Assembly (NCBI RefSeq): GCF_000421845.1
Contig: NZ_ATXU01000008.1
Coordinates: 122,097-186,096 of the forward strand
Direction of reading: 5' to 3'
Length of the DNA stretch: 64,000 bases
Origin: Leucobacter chironomi DSM 19883
GTDB lineage: Bacteria > Actinomycetota > Actinomycetes > Actinomycetales > Microbacteriaceae
Below are positions 18,898 through 26,421 of this stretch, piece after piece. The position numbers and the translations under genes were made by a program. The notes beneath the pieces are model-generated. The model ran no database searches and was not told where the DNA came from. It saw only the letters and a list, made by a program, of their open reading frames with translations. The stretch's first letter is position 1, and every line of letters starts with the position of its first letter.

Positions 18898-19644
18898 GTG
18901 ACCGACCGTTCGACCCCGCCGATCACGCGCAGCACCGAGCGGGGGCCCGGGCCCGCCTCCCGCACGCTCGCCGCCTTCATCTTTGCGAGCCGCTGGCTGC
19001 AGGCGCCGCTCTACCTCGGCCTCATCATCGCGCAGGCCGTCTACGTCGTGCTGTTCTTCGTCGAGCTCTGGCATCTGATCGACAACGCCATCCTGCGCGG
19101 GCACATCACGGAGACCGAGGTCATGCTGAGCGTGCTCGCCCTCATCGACATCGTGATGATCGCGAACCTGCTCATCATGGTGATCATCGGCGGGTACGAG
19201 ACCTTCGTGTCGAAGATCCGCGTCGAGGGCCACCACGACGAGCCAGACTGGCTGTCGCACGTCAACGCGAACCTGCTGAAGGTCAAGCTCGCGATCTCGA
19301 TCATCTCGATCTCCTCGATCCACCTGCTCAAGACCTTCATCGAGGTCGGCCGCATGGACGGAGGCATCGTGCGCACCTCTGACGGCAAGGTGCTCTACTC
19401 CTGGGACGGCGTGTTCTGGGAGGTCATGATCCACCTCGCCTTCATCGTCTCGGCGCTCGCGCTGGCCTGGATCGACAAGATGAGCCACCAGCACCCCGCC
19501 CCGCCGAAGAACGAGCAGCTCACGGCCGGACGCCTGGAGGCGTCGCTGCGGGATCCCGCCCCGTCACCCGAGGCCGACGGCTACGTGACCGTCCGGCTGC
19601 CCGCCGGGTCGCAGCTGCCCGAGGGCGCCCGCATCATCGAGTGA
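18898..19644 (+). CDS. YqhA/UPF0114-family membrane protein
   Basis: A 248-residue inner-membrane protein of unknown biochemical role. Three or four membrane segments occupy about residues 22-165, with FASRWLQAPLYLGLI, IDIVMIANLLIMVIIGGYE (near 82-100) and HVNANLLKVKLAISIISIS matching the family. A hydrophilic tail from about residue 200 is an addition relative to most members. The GTG start has GAAAGGA upstream. It is divergent from the TerC gene and convergent with aceA. Confidence 0.85.
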   Translation: MTDRSTPPITRSTERGPGPASRTLAAFIFASRWLQAPLYLGLIIAQAVYVVLFFVELWHLIDNAILRGHITETEVMLSVLALIDIVMIANLLIMVIIGGYETFVSKIRVEGHHDEPDWLSHVNANLLKVKLAISIISISSIHLLKTFIEVGRMDGGIVRTSDGKVLYSWDGVFWEVMIHLAFIVSALALAWIDKMSHQHPAPPKNEQLTAGRLEASLRDPAPSPEADGYVTVRLPAGSQLPEGARIIE

Positions 19645-19659
19645 ACGCGGTCCGCTGAA

Positions 19660-19707
19660 AACGCGGGAACGGGGGCCCGGCTCATGCCGGACCCCCGTTC
19701 CTGCGTT
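19660..19707. terminator. bidirectional terminator between YqhA-family gene and aceA
   Basis: Arms of 21 bases (19660-19680 and 19687-19707) pair with two mismatches around CTCATG, bounded by AA/TT at the ends. They lie in the 67-bp gap between convergent genes. Confidence 0.8.
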
Positions 19708-19711
19708 CGTG

Positions 19712-21304
19712 TCAGAACTGGTTCATCGTGTTGTCCTTGCCGCCCGCCTTGAGGGCGGCGTCACCGGCGAAGTACTCCTTGTGGTTGTCGCCGATATCGC
19801 TGCCGGCCATGTTCTGGTGCTTGACCGTGGCGATGCCCTGGCGGATCTCCTCGCGCTGCACATCGCGCACGTAGGTGAGCATCCCCTCGTCGCCGAAGTA
19901 GCCCTTGGCCAGGTTGTCGGTCGACAGCGCGGCAGTGTGGTACGTCGGCAGGGTGATGAGGTGGTGGAAGATGCCGGCGCGGGCCGAACCGTCGCGCTGG
20001 AAGGTGCGGATCTTCTCGTCGGCGAGCTGGGCGAGCTCGGTGCCGTCGTACTCGACGTTCATCAGGCTGTCGCGATCGTAGGCGGAGACGTCCGCTCCCT
20101 GCTCCACGAGCGTGTCGTAGGCCTGCTGGCGGAAGTTGAGGGTCCAGTTGAACGAGGGGCTGTTGTTGTAGACGAGCTTCGCGTTCGGGATCTCCTCGCG
20201 GATGCGGTCGACCATGCCGGCGATCTGCTCGACGTGCGGCTTCTCGGTCTCGATCCACAGCAGGTCGGCACCGTTCTGCAGCGAGGTGATGCAGTCGAGC
20301 ACGCAGCGGTCCTCGCCCGTGCCCTTGCGGAACTGGTACAGGTTGCTGGCGAGGCGCTTCGGGCGCAGCAGCTTGCCGTCGCGCTTGATCACCACGTCGC
20401 CGTTGCCGAGATCGGCCCCGGAGATCTCCTCGACGTCGAGGAAGGAGTTGTACTGGTCGCCGAGGTCGCCGGGCGTGCTCGTCACGGCGAGCTTCTGGGT
20501 GAGGCCGGCGCCGAGCGAGTCGGTGCGGGCGACGATCACGCCGTTGTCGATCCCGAGCTCGAGGAACGCGTAACGCACGGCGTTGATCTTCGCGATGAAG
20601 TCCTCGTGCGGCACGGTGACCTTGCCGTCCTGGTGACCGCACTGCTTCTCGTCCGAGACCTGATTCTCGATCTGGATCGCGCAGGCGCCGGCCTCGATCA
20701 TCTTCTTCGCGAGCAGGTAGGTCGCCTCGGGGTTGCCGAAGCCGGCGTCGATGTCGGCGATGATCGGTACGACGTGGGTCTCGTAGTTGTCGATCTGCGA
20801 CTGGATGAACTCGACCGCGGTCTCATCGCCCGCGCGGCGGGCGTCGTCGAGCTGGGTGAAGAGCAGGTCGAGCTCGCGGGCGTCGGCCTGGCGCAGGAAG
20901 GTGTAGAGCTCCTCGATGAGCGCCGGGACGGCCGTCTTCTCGTGCATCGACTGATCGGGCAGCGGCCCGAACTCCGAGCGGAGCGCGGCCACCATCCAGC
21001 CCGAGAGGTAGAGGTAGCGCTTGTTGGTGGTCTCGAGGTGCTTCTTGATCGAGATCAGCTTCTGCTGGCCGATGAAGCCGTGCCAGACGCCGAGGGACTG
21101 GGTGTACACCGACGAGTCGGCGTCGTACTCGGTCATATCGCGGCGCATGATGTCGGCGGTGTACTGGGCGATCTCGAGGCCCGTCCGGAAACGGTTCTGC
21201 GCACGCATGCGAGCGACGTGCTCGGGGTTGATCGCATCCCAGCTCGAGCCGTTCTGCTCTTTGAGTGCCTCGACGGCCTCGATGTCGTTCTGGAACGCAG
21301 TCAT
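19712..21304 (-). CDS. aceA: isocitrate lyase
   Basis: Cleaves isocitrate to glyoxylate and succinate in the glyoxylate shunt; 530 residues, of the longer isocitrate lyase type. The substrate-pocket loop IADIDAGFGNPEATYLLAK lies near residue 182, and the catalytic signature KQCGHQ has the nucleophilic cysteine at C222. NSPSFNW near residue 380 matches the family's second active-site motif. No malate synthase gene is seen beside it. The upstream gap is comparatively AT-rich and carries a GCAGAA-T-TTCTGC palindrome. Confidence 0.94.
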   Translation of the reverse strand: MTAFQNDIEAVEALKEQNGSSWDAINPEHVARMRAQNRFRTGLEIAQYTADIMRRDMTEYDADSSVYTQSLGVWHGFIGQQKLISIKKHLETTNKRYLYLSGWMVAALRSEFGPLPDQSMHEKTAVPALIEELYTFLRQADARELDLLFTQLDDARRAGDETAVEFIQSQIDNYETHVVPIIADIDAGFGNPEATYLLAKKMIEAGACAIQIENQVSDEKQCGHQDGKVTVPHEDFIAKINAVRYAFLELGIDNGVIVARTDSLGAGLTQKLAVTSTPGDLGDQYNSFLDVEEISGADLGNGDVVIKRDGKLLRPKRLASNLYQFRKGTGEDRCVLDCITSLQNGADLLWIETEKPHVEQIAGMVDRIREEIPNAKLVYNNSPSFNWTLNFRQQAYDTLVEQGADVSAYDRDSLMNVEYDGTELAQLADEKIRTFQRDGSARAGIFHHLITLPTYHTAALSTDNLAKGYFGDEGMLTYVRDVQREEIRQGIATVKHQNMAGSDIGDNHKEYFAGDAALKAGGKDNTMNQF

Positions 21305-21414
21305 GCTGACTCCTTTGTGTGATGGCGGCTAGCTCCGATGTGAACTACTTCTACTCTGGGGGACGCCAGACCCTCGCTACTCACGAATCAGTGGGTGAAG
21401 ATTTGCAGAATTTC

Positions 21415-21427
21415 TGCTCTACGGAAA
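21415..21427. promoter_or_regulatory. candidate operator upstream of aceA
   Basis: GCAGAA-T-TTCTGC, a 13-base near-perfect palindrome inside ATTTGCAGAATTTCTGC, 111 bp upstream of the aceA start. It loosely recalls the TTTGC-containing sites used by RamB-type regulators of acetate genes. The similarity is only partial. Confidence 0.3.
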
Positions 21428-21547
21428 ATCGGAGCGCGACCGGGGCCGGATCGACGCCTCCCTCCGCGTCACGGCGTCACGGCCGGGAGCGTGCACTGCG
21501 CCGCGTACGGAAGCCGGTAGGCTGTCAGCGGCCCCGGAGCGGGCCGA

Positions 21548-21632
<85 letters not shown>

Positions 21633-21715
21633 CGAAGGGCTCCGGCCGCCGGGAGCCGGCTCTGCTGGCGCCCTGAGCAGGAGCGGCGCCGCCCCGCCGC
21701 CTGTCCGATGGCCGC

Positions 21716-22711
21716 TCAGCGGAACGCGCGGCTGATCCCGCCGCCGAGCTGCGTCAGCTGCATCCAGATCGCGAAGCGGTGCACGGGTCGCAGCAGCGGC
21801 CGCAACACCCGGCGGAGCCGCAGGCCGCGATCCGGATCCCGCTCCCACACGAGGGAGGTGCGCAGCTGCGTGCCTCCGGCGGCCGGTTCGAGCTCGATGC
21901 GGATCCGCTTCGTGTTGCTTCCCGGCGCATCTGGCCAGGCGAAGCGCCACTCGATGAGGTGCTGCGGCTCACGGGCGGTGATCTCCACCAGCGAGGCGCG
22001 GTACTCGGGCTTCACGCGCAGCGGTTTCCCGTCGGGGCGCTCCGTGCGGGCGCGCCCCCGCCAGGTCGAGCCGACGCGCGCCTGCGACGGGAAATCGTCG
22101 ACGCTCCCCGTGCTGGGCTCCCACTCCGGGAAGCGGGCGGGGTCGTCGAGCATTTCCCAGACCCGCTCGGGCAGGGCGGGCACGAAGCTCTCGGCCGAGC
22201 CGGCGAGTGCGGCAGCGGCGAACCCGGGCAGGAATTGCGCGGGCAGGCGCTCGGCCTCGTCGAGCCGTGCGCGCACCTCGTCGGGGTCGGTTCCGAGACG
22301 GTGCAGCACCGCCCCGACGAAGCCGCTCGGCTCGGCGAGCAGCTCGCGCAGCACGGCCGCGGCGTCGCCGAGGCGCGACCCCTCCGATGCGCGTGTGATG
22401 ATCTCGAGCGCCCGTTCTCCCCAGCGGTAGTCGCCGGTCTCATGGAAAGTGATGCGACCGGGCACCGGCACCGAGGCGGTGACGCCGAGCGAGGCGAGTT
22501 GGGCGGTGTGCTGCGCGGCGACGGCCTCGCGCGCGGCGTCGAGCGTGATCCCGAGGCTCCGCAGCACTTGGCCTGCGGGCTGCTCGCTCACGACGAGTGC
22601 GAGGAACAGGTGGTCGACGCCGGCGGTGCGCTCCCCTGTGCGGGACGCCTCCTCCATCGCGGCGAGCGAGAGCGTGTGGCTCGTGGCGGCGGCGGTCGTG
22701 AGTCTGCTCAC
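21716..22711 (-). CDS. Clp-N-domain / SRPBCC (polyketide cyclase-like) protein
   Basis: A 331-residue protein of unknown function with two recognisable parts. Residues 1 to about 145 look like a double Clp-N repeat (SLAAMEEASRTGERTAGVDHLFLALV, later YRWGERALEIITRASEG...LLAELL-like), as in the substrate-receptor domain of ClpC/ClpA. From about residue 185 on there is an SRPBCC/START-like ligand-binding fold (ALPERVWEMLDDPARFPEWEPS...HLIEWRFAWPD...GTQLRTSLVWE). Its GTG start overlaps the stop of the small HTH gene (GTGA), so the two are co-translated. The HTH-SRPBCC pairing recalls ArsR/AHSA1 couples, but the Clp-N part is unusual. Confidence 0.75.
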   Translation of the reverse strand: MSRLTTAAATSHTLSLAAMEEASRTGERTAGVDHLFLALVVSEQPAGQVLRSLGITLDAAREAVAAQHTAQLASLGVTASVPVPGRITFHETGDYRWGERALEIITRASEGSRLGDAAAVLRELLAEPSGFVGAVLHRLGTDPDEVRARLDEAERLPAQFLPGFAAAALAGSAESFVPALPERVWEMLDDPARFPEWEPSTGSVDDFPSQARVGSTWRGRARTERPDGKPLRVKPEYRASLVEITAREPQHLIEWRFAWPDAPGSNTKRIRIELEPAAGGTQLRTSLVWERDPDRGLRLRRVLRPLLRPVHRFAIWMQLTQLGGGISRAFR

Positions 22712-22953
22712 CGGGTCCTCCTCGGGACGGGGATCGACGGGTCGATCCGCTTGGCGTACTTCTTGTGCACCGCCTGGCGGGATACTCCGAGCGCGGCGGC
22801 GATATCCTGCCAGCTCATGCCGGCGCGGAGGCCGGCTTCGACCTGCGCGAGCTCGAGTCGCTCGGTCAGGATGCGCAGCGAGGCGATCGCGCGCAGGCCC
22901 GTGCGAGGGTCGCGAGTATCGGCGGCGGCTTCGGCGACGTGCAGCGATTCCAT
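22708..22953 (-). CDS. small helix-turn-helix DNA-binding protein
   Basis: An 81-residue protein with one HTH near residues 42-66 (AGMSWQDIAAALGVSRQAVHKKY), similar to the Clp-N-associated HTH proteins of actinobacteria. It lies upstream of and overlaps the Clp-N/SRPBCC gene, and probably regulates the pair. No clear Shine-Dalgarno precedes the ATG. Confidence 0.72.
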   Translation of the reverse strand: MESLHVAEAAADTRDPRTGLRAIASLRILTERLELAQVEAGLRAGMSWQDIAAALGVSRQAVHKKYAKRIDPSIPVPRRTR

Positions 22954-22998
22954 GCTGTCAACCTACATTGCCAAACCCGCCTCGTCAACCAAGGTTGC

Positions 22999-24111
22999 TC
23001 ACAGGCCCCGATCGGCCTCTCCCAGTTCGAAGTCGGTGCGCGGGTGCGGCACTCCGTTGACCTGCAGCGCCACGCCGTAGCGCCCCGAATAGTAGCGGCG
23101 CGTCGTGATGGGCCTGAACGAGTGCGATGCACGCACCTGCGTGCGCTCTCCCGGCGCGAGCGTGCGCTGCGCGATCTTGAAGACCTTCGAGCGCTCCTCG
23201 CCGCGAGCCCCCGGGAAGAGGAGCACGTAGTCGATCACGAGAGGCGCCGACTCGGCGCCGAGGTTCTCGACCACCGCACCGAACTCCACCGCCCCGCCGA
23301 CCTCGACGCGTCCCGGCGACACTACGAGGGGCGACACCGACACGAGCGCCGGCGGAAACCCCAGCAGTTCGAGAGCGGCGGGATCCCCGCGCTTCACGAG
23401 CGTGCGCAGCGCATGGCGCGACACCTGGCCGAGGTGCGCACCGCCCCTGACCTGCCACCCCCGCACGACCTCGACCGCGAACCCGGCGTGTCCGCGACTG
23501 TGATCATTGACGTGGTTCGAGACGGAGCGGCGCACGCTCTCCTCGGCATCGTCGTGGAGGGCGTCGAGGCTCGCCCTCGTCGGCGACGGATCGGCGACGA
23601 GGGCGGGTAGGCGCTCAGCCCACGGCAGCAGCGGGCGGCTGCCCTCAGTCGCGAGGCGGCGCACCCGCCAGTCGGGATCCGCCGTCCACGACGCCATGCG
23701 GTCGAGCCCGCGATCGAGATCGTGCAGCAGCAGCGGCCGGATCGCGAACTCAGAGGTGAAGCGCTTCGTCAGCTCCCGCAGCACCTCGAGCGAGTCGTCG
23801 AGCGCCGACACGGTGCCCTCGGCGACCGCGCGCCGAGCGGAGGCGAGGCCCACCGGCCAGAGCGCCCAGCCCTCGAAGCCGCTCCCCCGGGTCGCCGCCC
23901 GCACCACCCGGGCGAGTTCGGCGTGATCCCCCGGCACGTCGCGCAGGATCGCATCGGCGAGGCTCCTCGCCCGTGCGCTCAGCGTCAGCGCGCTCAGCCC
24001 GGCGGCCGCCTCGCGCGTGGCCTCGAAGCGACGGCCGGGCGCGGCGTCCTGCAGCGCGCCGAGCAGCGATCCGACACTCTCGCCGCCGAGCAGCTCATCG
24101 GTCATCGACAT
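22999..24111 (-). CDS. AlkD-like HEAT-repeat DNA alkylation repair family protein
   Basis: About 370 residues. The first ~240 form helical repeats resembling the AlkD/DNA alkylation repair family (FTSEFAIRPLLLHDLDRGLDRMASWTADPDWRVRRLATEGSRP-type, then SVRRSVSNHVNDHSRGHAGF near 190-210), where HEAT repeats cradle damaged DNA. The last ~120 (VSVSPLVVSPGRVEVGGAVEFGAVVENLG onward) look like a beta-sandwich unrelated to AlkD. The start MSMTDELL has GGAGG five bases upstream. Glycosylase activity is not certain: the family includes non-enzymatic members. Confidence 0.72.
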   Translation of the reverse strand: MSMTDELLGGESVGSLLGALQDAAPGRRFEATREAAAGLSALTLSARARSLADAILRDVPGDHAELARVVRAATRGSGFEGWALWPVGLASARRAVAEGTVSALDDSLEVLRELTKRFTSEFAIRPLLLHDLDRGLDRMASWTADPDWRVRRLATEGSRPLLPWAERLPALVADPSPTRASLDALHDDAEESVRRSVSNHVNDHSRGHAGFAVEVVRGWQVRGGAHLGQVSRHALRTLVKRGDPAALELLGFPPALVSVSPLVVSPGRVEVGGAVEFGAVVENLGAESAPLVIDYVLLFPGARGEERSKVFKIAQRTLAPGERTQVRASHSFRPITTRRYYSGRYGVALQVNGVPHPRTDFELGEADRGL

Positions 24112-24165
24112 CCGGGCCTCCGTTCTCGGCCCCCGGCGGGCAGTCCCGGGCGCTCCCTCCAGTTG

Positions 24166-24171
24166 TACAAT
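24166..24171 (+). promoter_or_regulatory. candidate -10 element for DUF1801 gene
   Basis: TACAAT in TTGTACAATGCGATCAC, a near-consensus -10 hexamer 47 bp upstream of the DUF1801 start, in the divergent gap from the AlkD-like gene. A -35 is not obvious in the G+C-rich flank. Confidence 0.4.
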
Positions 24172-24217
24172 GCGATCACAGCCGCGCGGCGTGGCCGCGT
24201 CGATCCCGAGGAGCCTC

Positions 24218-24652
24218 ATGGCAGCGAAAGAGCCGGCGATGTCGCCCTCCGACACGCCCGTGACCGACGTGCTCGACCGCGTCATCGGCCCGCGCCGCGC
24301 CGAGGCTGACGAGCTGCTGGCCCTCCACGGAGAGCTCAGCGGCGCCGAGCCCATCGTCTGGGCGGGCCGCATCATCGGCTTCGGCGAGTACGAGTACCGC
24401 TACGAGAGCGGGCACGGCGGGCGCGCCCCCGAACTCGCCTTCGCGACCGGCTCGACGAAACACACGCTCTACCTCGTCGACGACTTCACCGAGCGCTGGC
24501 CCGAGCTTCTGGAACGGCTCGGCCCGCACCGCGCGAGTAAAGCCTGCCTCTACCTGACCCGCCTGTCGAAGGTCGACCGCGGTGTGCTGCGCGAACTACT
24601 CAAGCGCTCCCTCGCCGAAACCCGCGGCGAGTCCCTCGGCGACACCGACTGA
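24218..24652 (+). CDS. DUF1801 domain-containing protein
   Basis: A 144-residue cytoplasmic protein. The domain has the usual VIGPRRAEADELLALH, PIVWAGRIIGFGEYEYRYESGHGG and KACLYLTRLSKVDRGVLRELLKRS segments. Its function is unknown; the fold resembles YdhG-type proteins. The ATG at 24218 has GAGGAG upstream and gives the family's normal length. It is divergent from the AlkD-like gene. Confidence 0.85.
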   Translation: MAAKEPAMSPSDTPVTDVLDRVIGPRRAEADELLALHGELSGAEPIVWAGRIIGFGEYEYRYESGHGGRAPELAFATGSTKHTLYLVDDFTERWPELLERLGPHRASKACLYLTRLSKVDRGVLRELLKRSLAETRGESLGDTD

Positions 24653-24711
24653 GCGTCACCGGCGGGCGCCGCGCACGGCACCGCGCACCGGGCCCCCGCT
24701 AGCATGGTTCG

Positions 24712-25461
24712 ATGCGCGGATTCGAGGAGCTCACGGCCGAGGCTATCCAGGCCGACGTCGCGGGCTGGGGGTTCGGGTTTCTCGACGGCAGGGCCACCGA
24801 GGAGCGACCGCCCTGGGGGTACGCCGCACGGCTCGCGGAGCGGCTGGGCCGCGTCTCCTCGGCGCTCGACCTCGACACCGGCGGCGGCGAAGTCGTGGCC
24901 GAGGCCCCCGCACTGCCCGCCCGAATGGCGGTCACCGAGTCGTGGCCACCCAACCTCGAACGCGCCGCGCAGCGACTGCAGCCCCGCGGCGTCGAGGTGG
25001 TCGGCGTCGCAGCGGGCGACCCGCTCCCCTTCGCCGACGAGACCTTCGAACTCGTCACCGCGCGCCACCCGGTCGAGCCCGACTGGCACGAGATCCGCCG
25101 CGTGCTGCGCCCGGGCGGCAGCTACTTCGCGCAGCACGTCGGCCCCGCCTCGGCATTCGAACTCATCGAACGCTTCCTCGGTCCGCTGCCCGTGCAGCGG
25201 CGGCGGCGCGATCCGCAGCAGGAGACCCGCGCGGCGCGCGCGGCAGGACTCGAGGTCGTCGAGCTGCGCACCGCGAGGTGCCGCATGGAGTTCTTCGACA
25301 TCGGGGCGGTGATCTGGGTGCTGCGGAAGTGCGTCTGGTGGGTGCCCGACTTCTCGGTCGAACGGTACCGGCCCGTGCTCGTCGAGCTCGACGCCCAGAT
25401 GCGCGCGGGGACGCCGTTCGTCGCGCATTCGACCCGGCATCTCATCGAGGCCCGCCGATGA
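24712..25461 (+). CDS. class I SAM-dependent methyltransferase
   Basis: A 249-residue methyltransferase of unknown substrate. SSALDLDTGGGEVVAEA near residue 49 is the SAM-binding loop, DPLPFADETFELVTARHPVEPDWHEIRRVLRPGGSYFAQHV near 103-143 is the usual motif III/IV region, and ETRAARAAGLEVVEL follows. Proteins like this are common in actinobacteria next to transport genes. The ATG follows TAGCAT by six bases without a Shine-Dalgarno, so the message is probably leaderless. Its stop overlaps the LysE-type gene (ATGA). Confidence 0.85.
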   Translation: MRGFEELTAEAIQADVAGWGFGFLDGRATEERPPWGYAARLAERLGRVSSALDLDTGGGEVVAEAPALPARMAVTESWPPNLERAAQRLQPRGVEVVGVAAGDPLPFADETFELVTARHPVEPDWHEIRRVLRPGGSYFAQHVGPASAFELIERFLGPLPVQRRRRDPQQETRAARAAGLEVVELRTARCRMEFFDIGAVIWVLRKCVWWVPDFSVERYRPVLVELDAQMRAGTPFVAHSTRHLIEARR

Positions 25462-26090
25462 CCGCGGCGGGCTGGGGCGGGCTGCTCCTGGCCTGGTTCG
25501 CCGCGCTCGCGCTTCCCGGACCCGATGTCTTCCTGCTGCTGCGCCTCGGTGTGCGGCAGCGGCGCGCCTCTGTGCTCGCTGCGCTCGGCATCATGAGCGG
25601 CAATCTGCTGTGGATCGTGGTGTCGGTGCTGGGCCTCGCCGCGCTCTTCCAAGCGCTGCCGGGCGTGCTGCCGGTCATGCAGATCGCGGGGGCGCTGGTG
25701 CTCGGCCTCCTCGGCGCGCAGAGCGTGCGAGGAGGGATCGCGCAACTGCGCGACGGGTCGGCGGATCGCGGCGCCGGAGCGGTGGCGCGGCCTTGGCTGC
25801 TGGGGTTCACCACCAACCTCGCCAACCCGAAGGCGCTCGTCTTCTTCACGGCGCTGCTCGCCCAGTTTCTGCCCGGCGAGGCGGACTGGGGCACGCGACT
25901 CGCAATCATCGGCGCCATGGTCGGCAGCGGGGTGATCTGGTTCGTCGGGATCGCGCTCGCATCGTCGGCGGCCGCGTTCCGCCGCTGGTTCGGTCGCGCA
26001 GCGCCGTGGTTCGACGTCGTCGCGGGCGCGCTCTTCGTGGTGATCGCCCTCGCGATCCTCACCGAGGCGGTGCTCGCCCTCCTCCCCTGA
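25458..26090 (+). CDS. LysE-family amino acid exporter
   Basis: A 210-residue membrane protein with five or six hydrophobic segments. The family hallmarks are LALPGPDVFLLLRLGVRQRRASVLAALGI near the N-terminus (residues 16-44) and GFTTNLANPKALVFFTALLAQFLP near 112-135. LysE/RhtB proteins export amino acids or related metabolites by proton exchange; the substrate is unknown here. It is translationally coupled to the methyltransferase. Confidence 0.88.
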   Translation: MTAAGWGGLLLAWFAALALPGPDVFLLLRLGVRQRRASVLAALGIMSGNLLWIVVSVLGLAALFQALPGVLPVMQIAGALVLGLLGAQSVRGGIAQLRDGSADRGAGAVARPWLLGFTTNLANPKALVFFTALLAQFLPGEADWGTRLAIIGAMVGSGVIWFVGIALASSAAAFRRWFGRAAPWFDVVAGALFVVIALAILTEAVLALLP

Positions 26091-26421
26091 CGGGCCGCGA
26101 GTTCGAGCCCCGGGATCCCCACCGGTGCGGCTCGGCCCGACTTGTCGCCGCCGCGCGATCCTGTTAGGGTCGCTGCGGATCCTCCGAGCCGCCGAACGGC
26201 GAAGCCGTCGATCCGCAATCACGACCCAAGCGAGGTGAGCCCCGATGTCCAGTGACAGTTGCAGTCACCAGCCGGGCTCCGTGCTCGCCCCTGCTGCTCG
26301 CCTCGACTAGTCGACGGCGGCCCGCGGTCCGGCGCACTTCTCCCTGCGCCGCGCGACCCGAGGGCCCGCGGTGCGCCGCACCGCGCACGCCCCCGGCGCG
26401 CGCCTCCTCGAAGGAGCCAGT
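26091..26421 (+). promoter_or_regulatory. structured 5' leader / intergenic region upstream of mgtE
   Basis: 331 bp without a long gene. A -10-like TAGGGT (about 26165-26170) suggests transcription starts near 26176. Downstream are GGTCG..TGCGGATC pairing with GATCCGCA..CGACC (about 26168-26228), then a 21-codon ORF (26245-26310) with a small GTGAC/GTCAC hairpin, and a CGCGGTGCG-C-CGCACCGCG hairpin close to the mgtE site. The layout suggests RNA-level control by Mg2+. I could not match it to the known ykoK/M-box consensus beyond GTTAGG. Confidence 0.45.
26245..26310 (+). CDS. possible upstream leader peptide of mgtE
   Basis: ATG to TAG, 21 residues beginning MSSDSCSHQPGS and ending APAARLD. 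GAGGTGA lies about six bases before the ATG, a good ribosome binding site. It lies inside the mgtE leader, 111 bp upstream of the mgtE start. Translation of such a uORF could couple to leader folding. It may be chance; there is no homology support. Confidence 0.3.
   Translation: MSSDSCSHQPGSVLAPAARLD

Noticed and set aside
26162..26310. ykoK (M-box) Mg2+ riboswitch upstream of mgtE
   Set aside because: Only GTTAGG matches; the conserved GAGGCTCC and the GAGACGCC / GGGTCAA blocks are not seen, so I call it only a structured leader.
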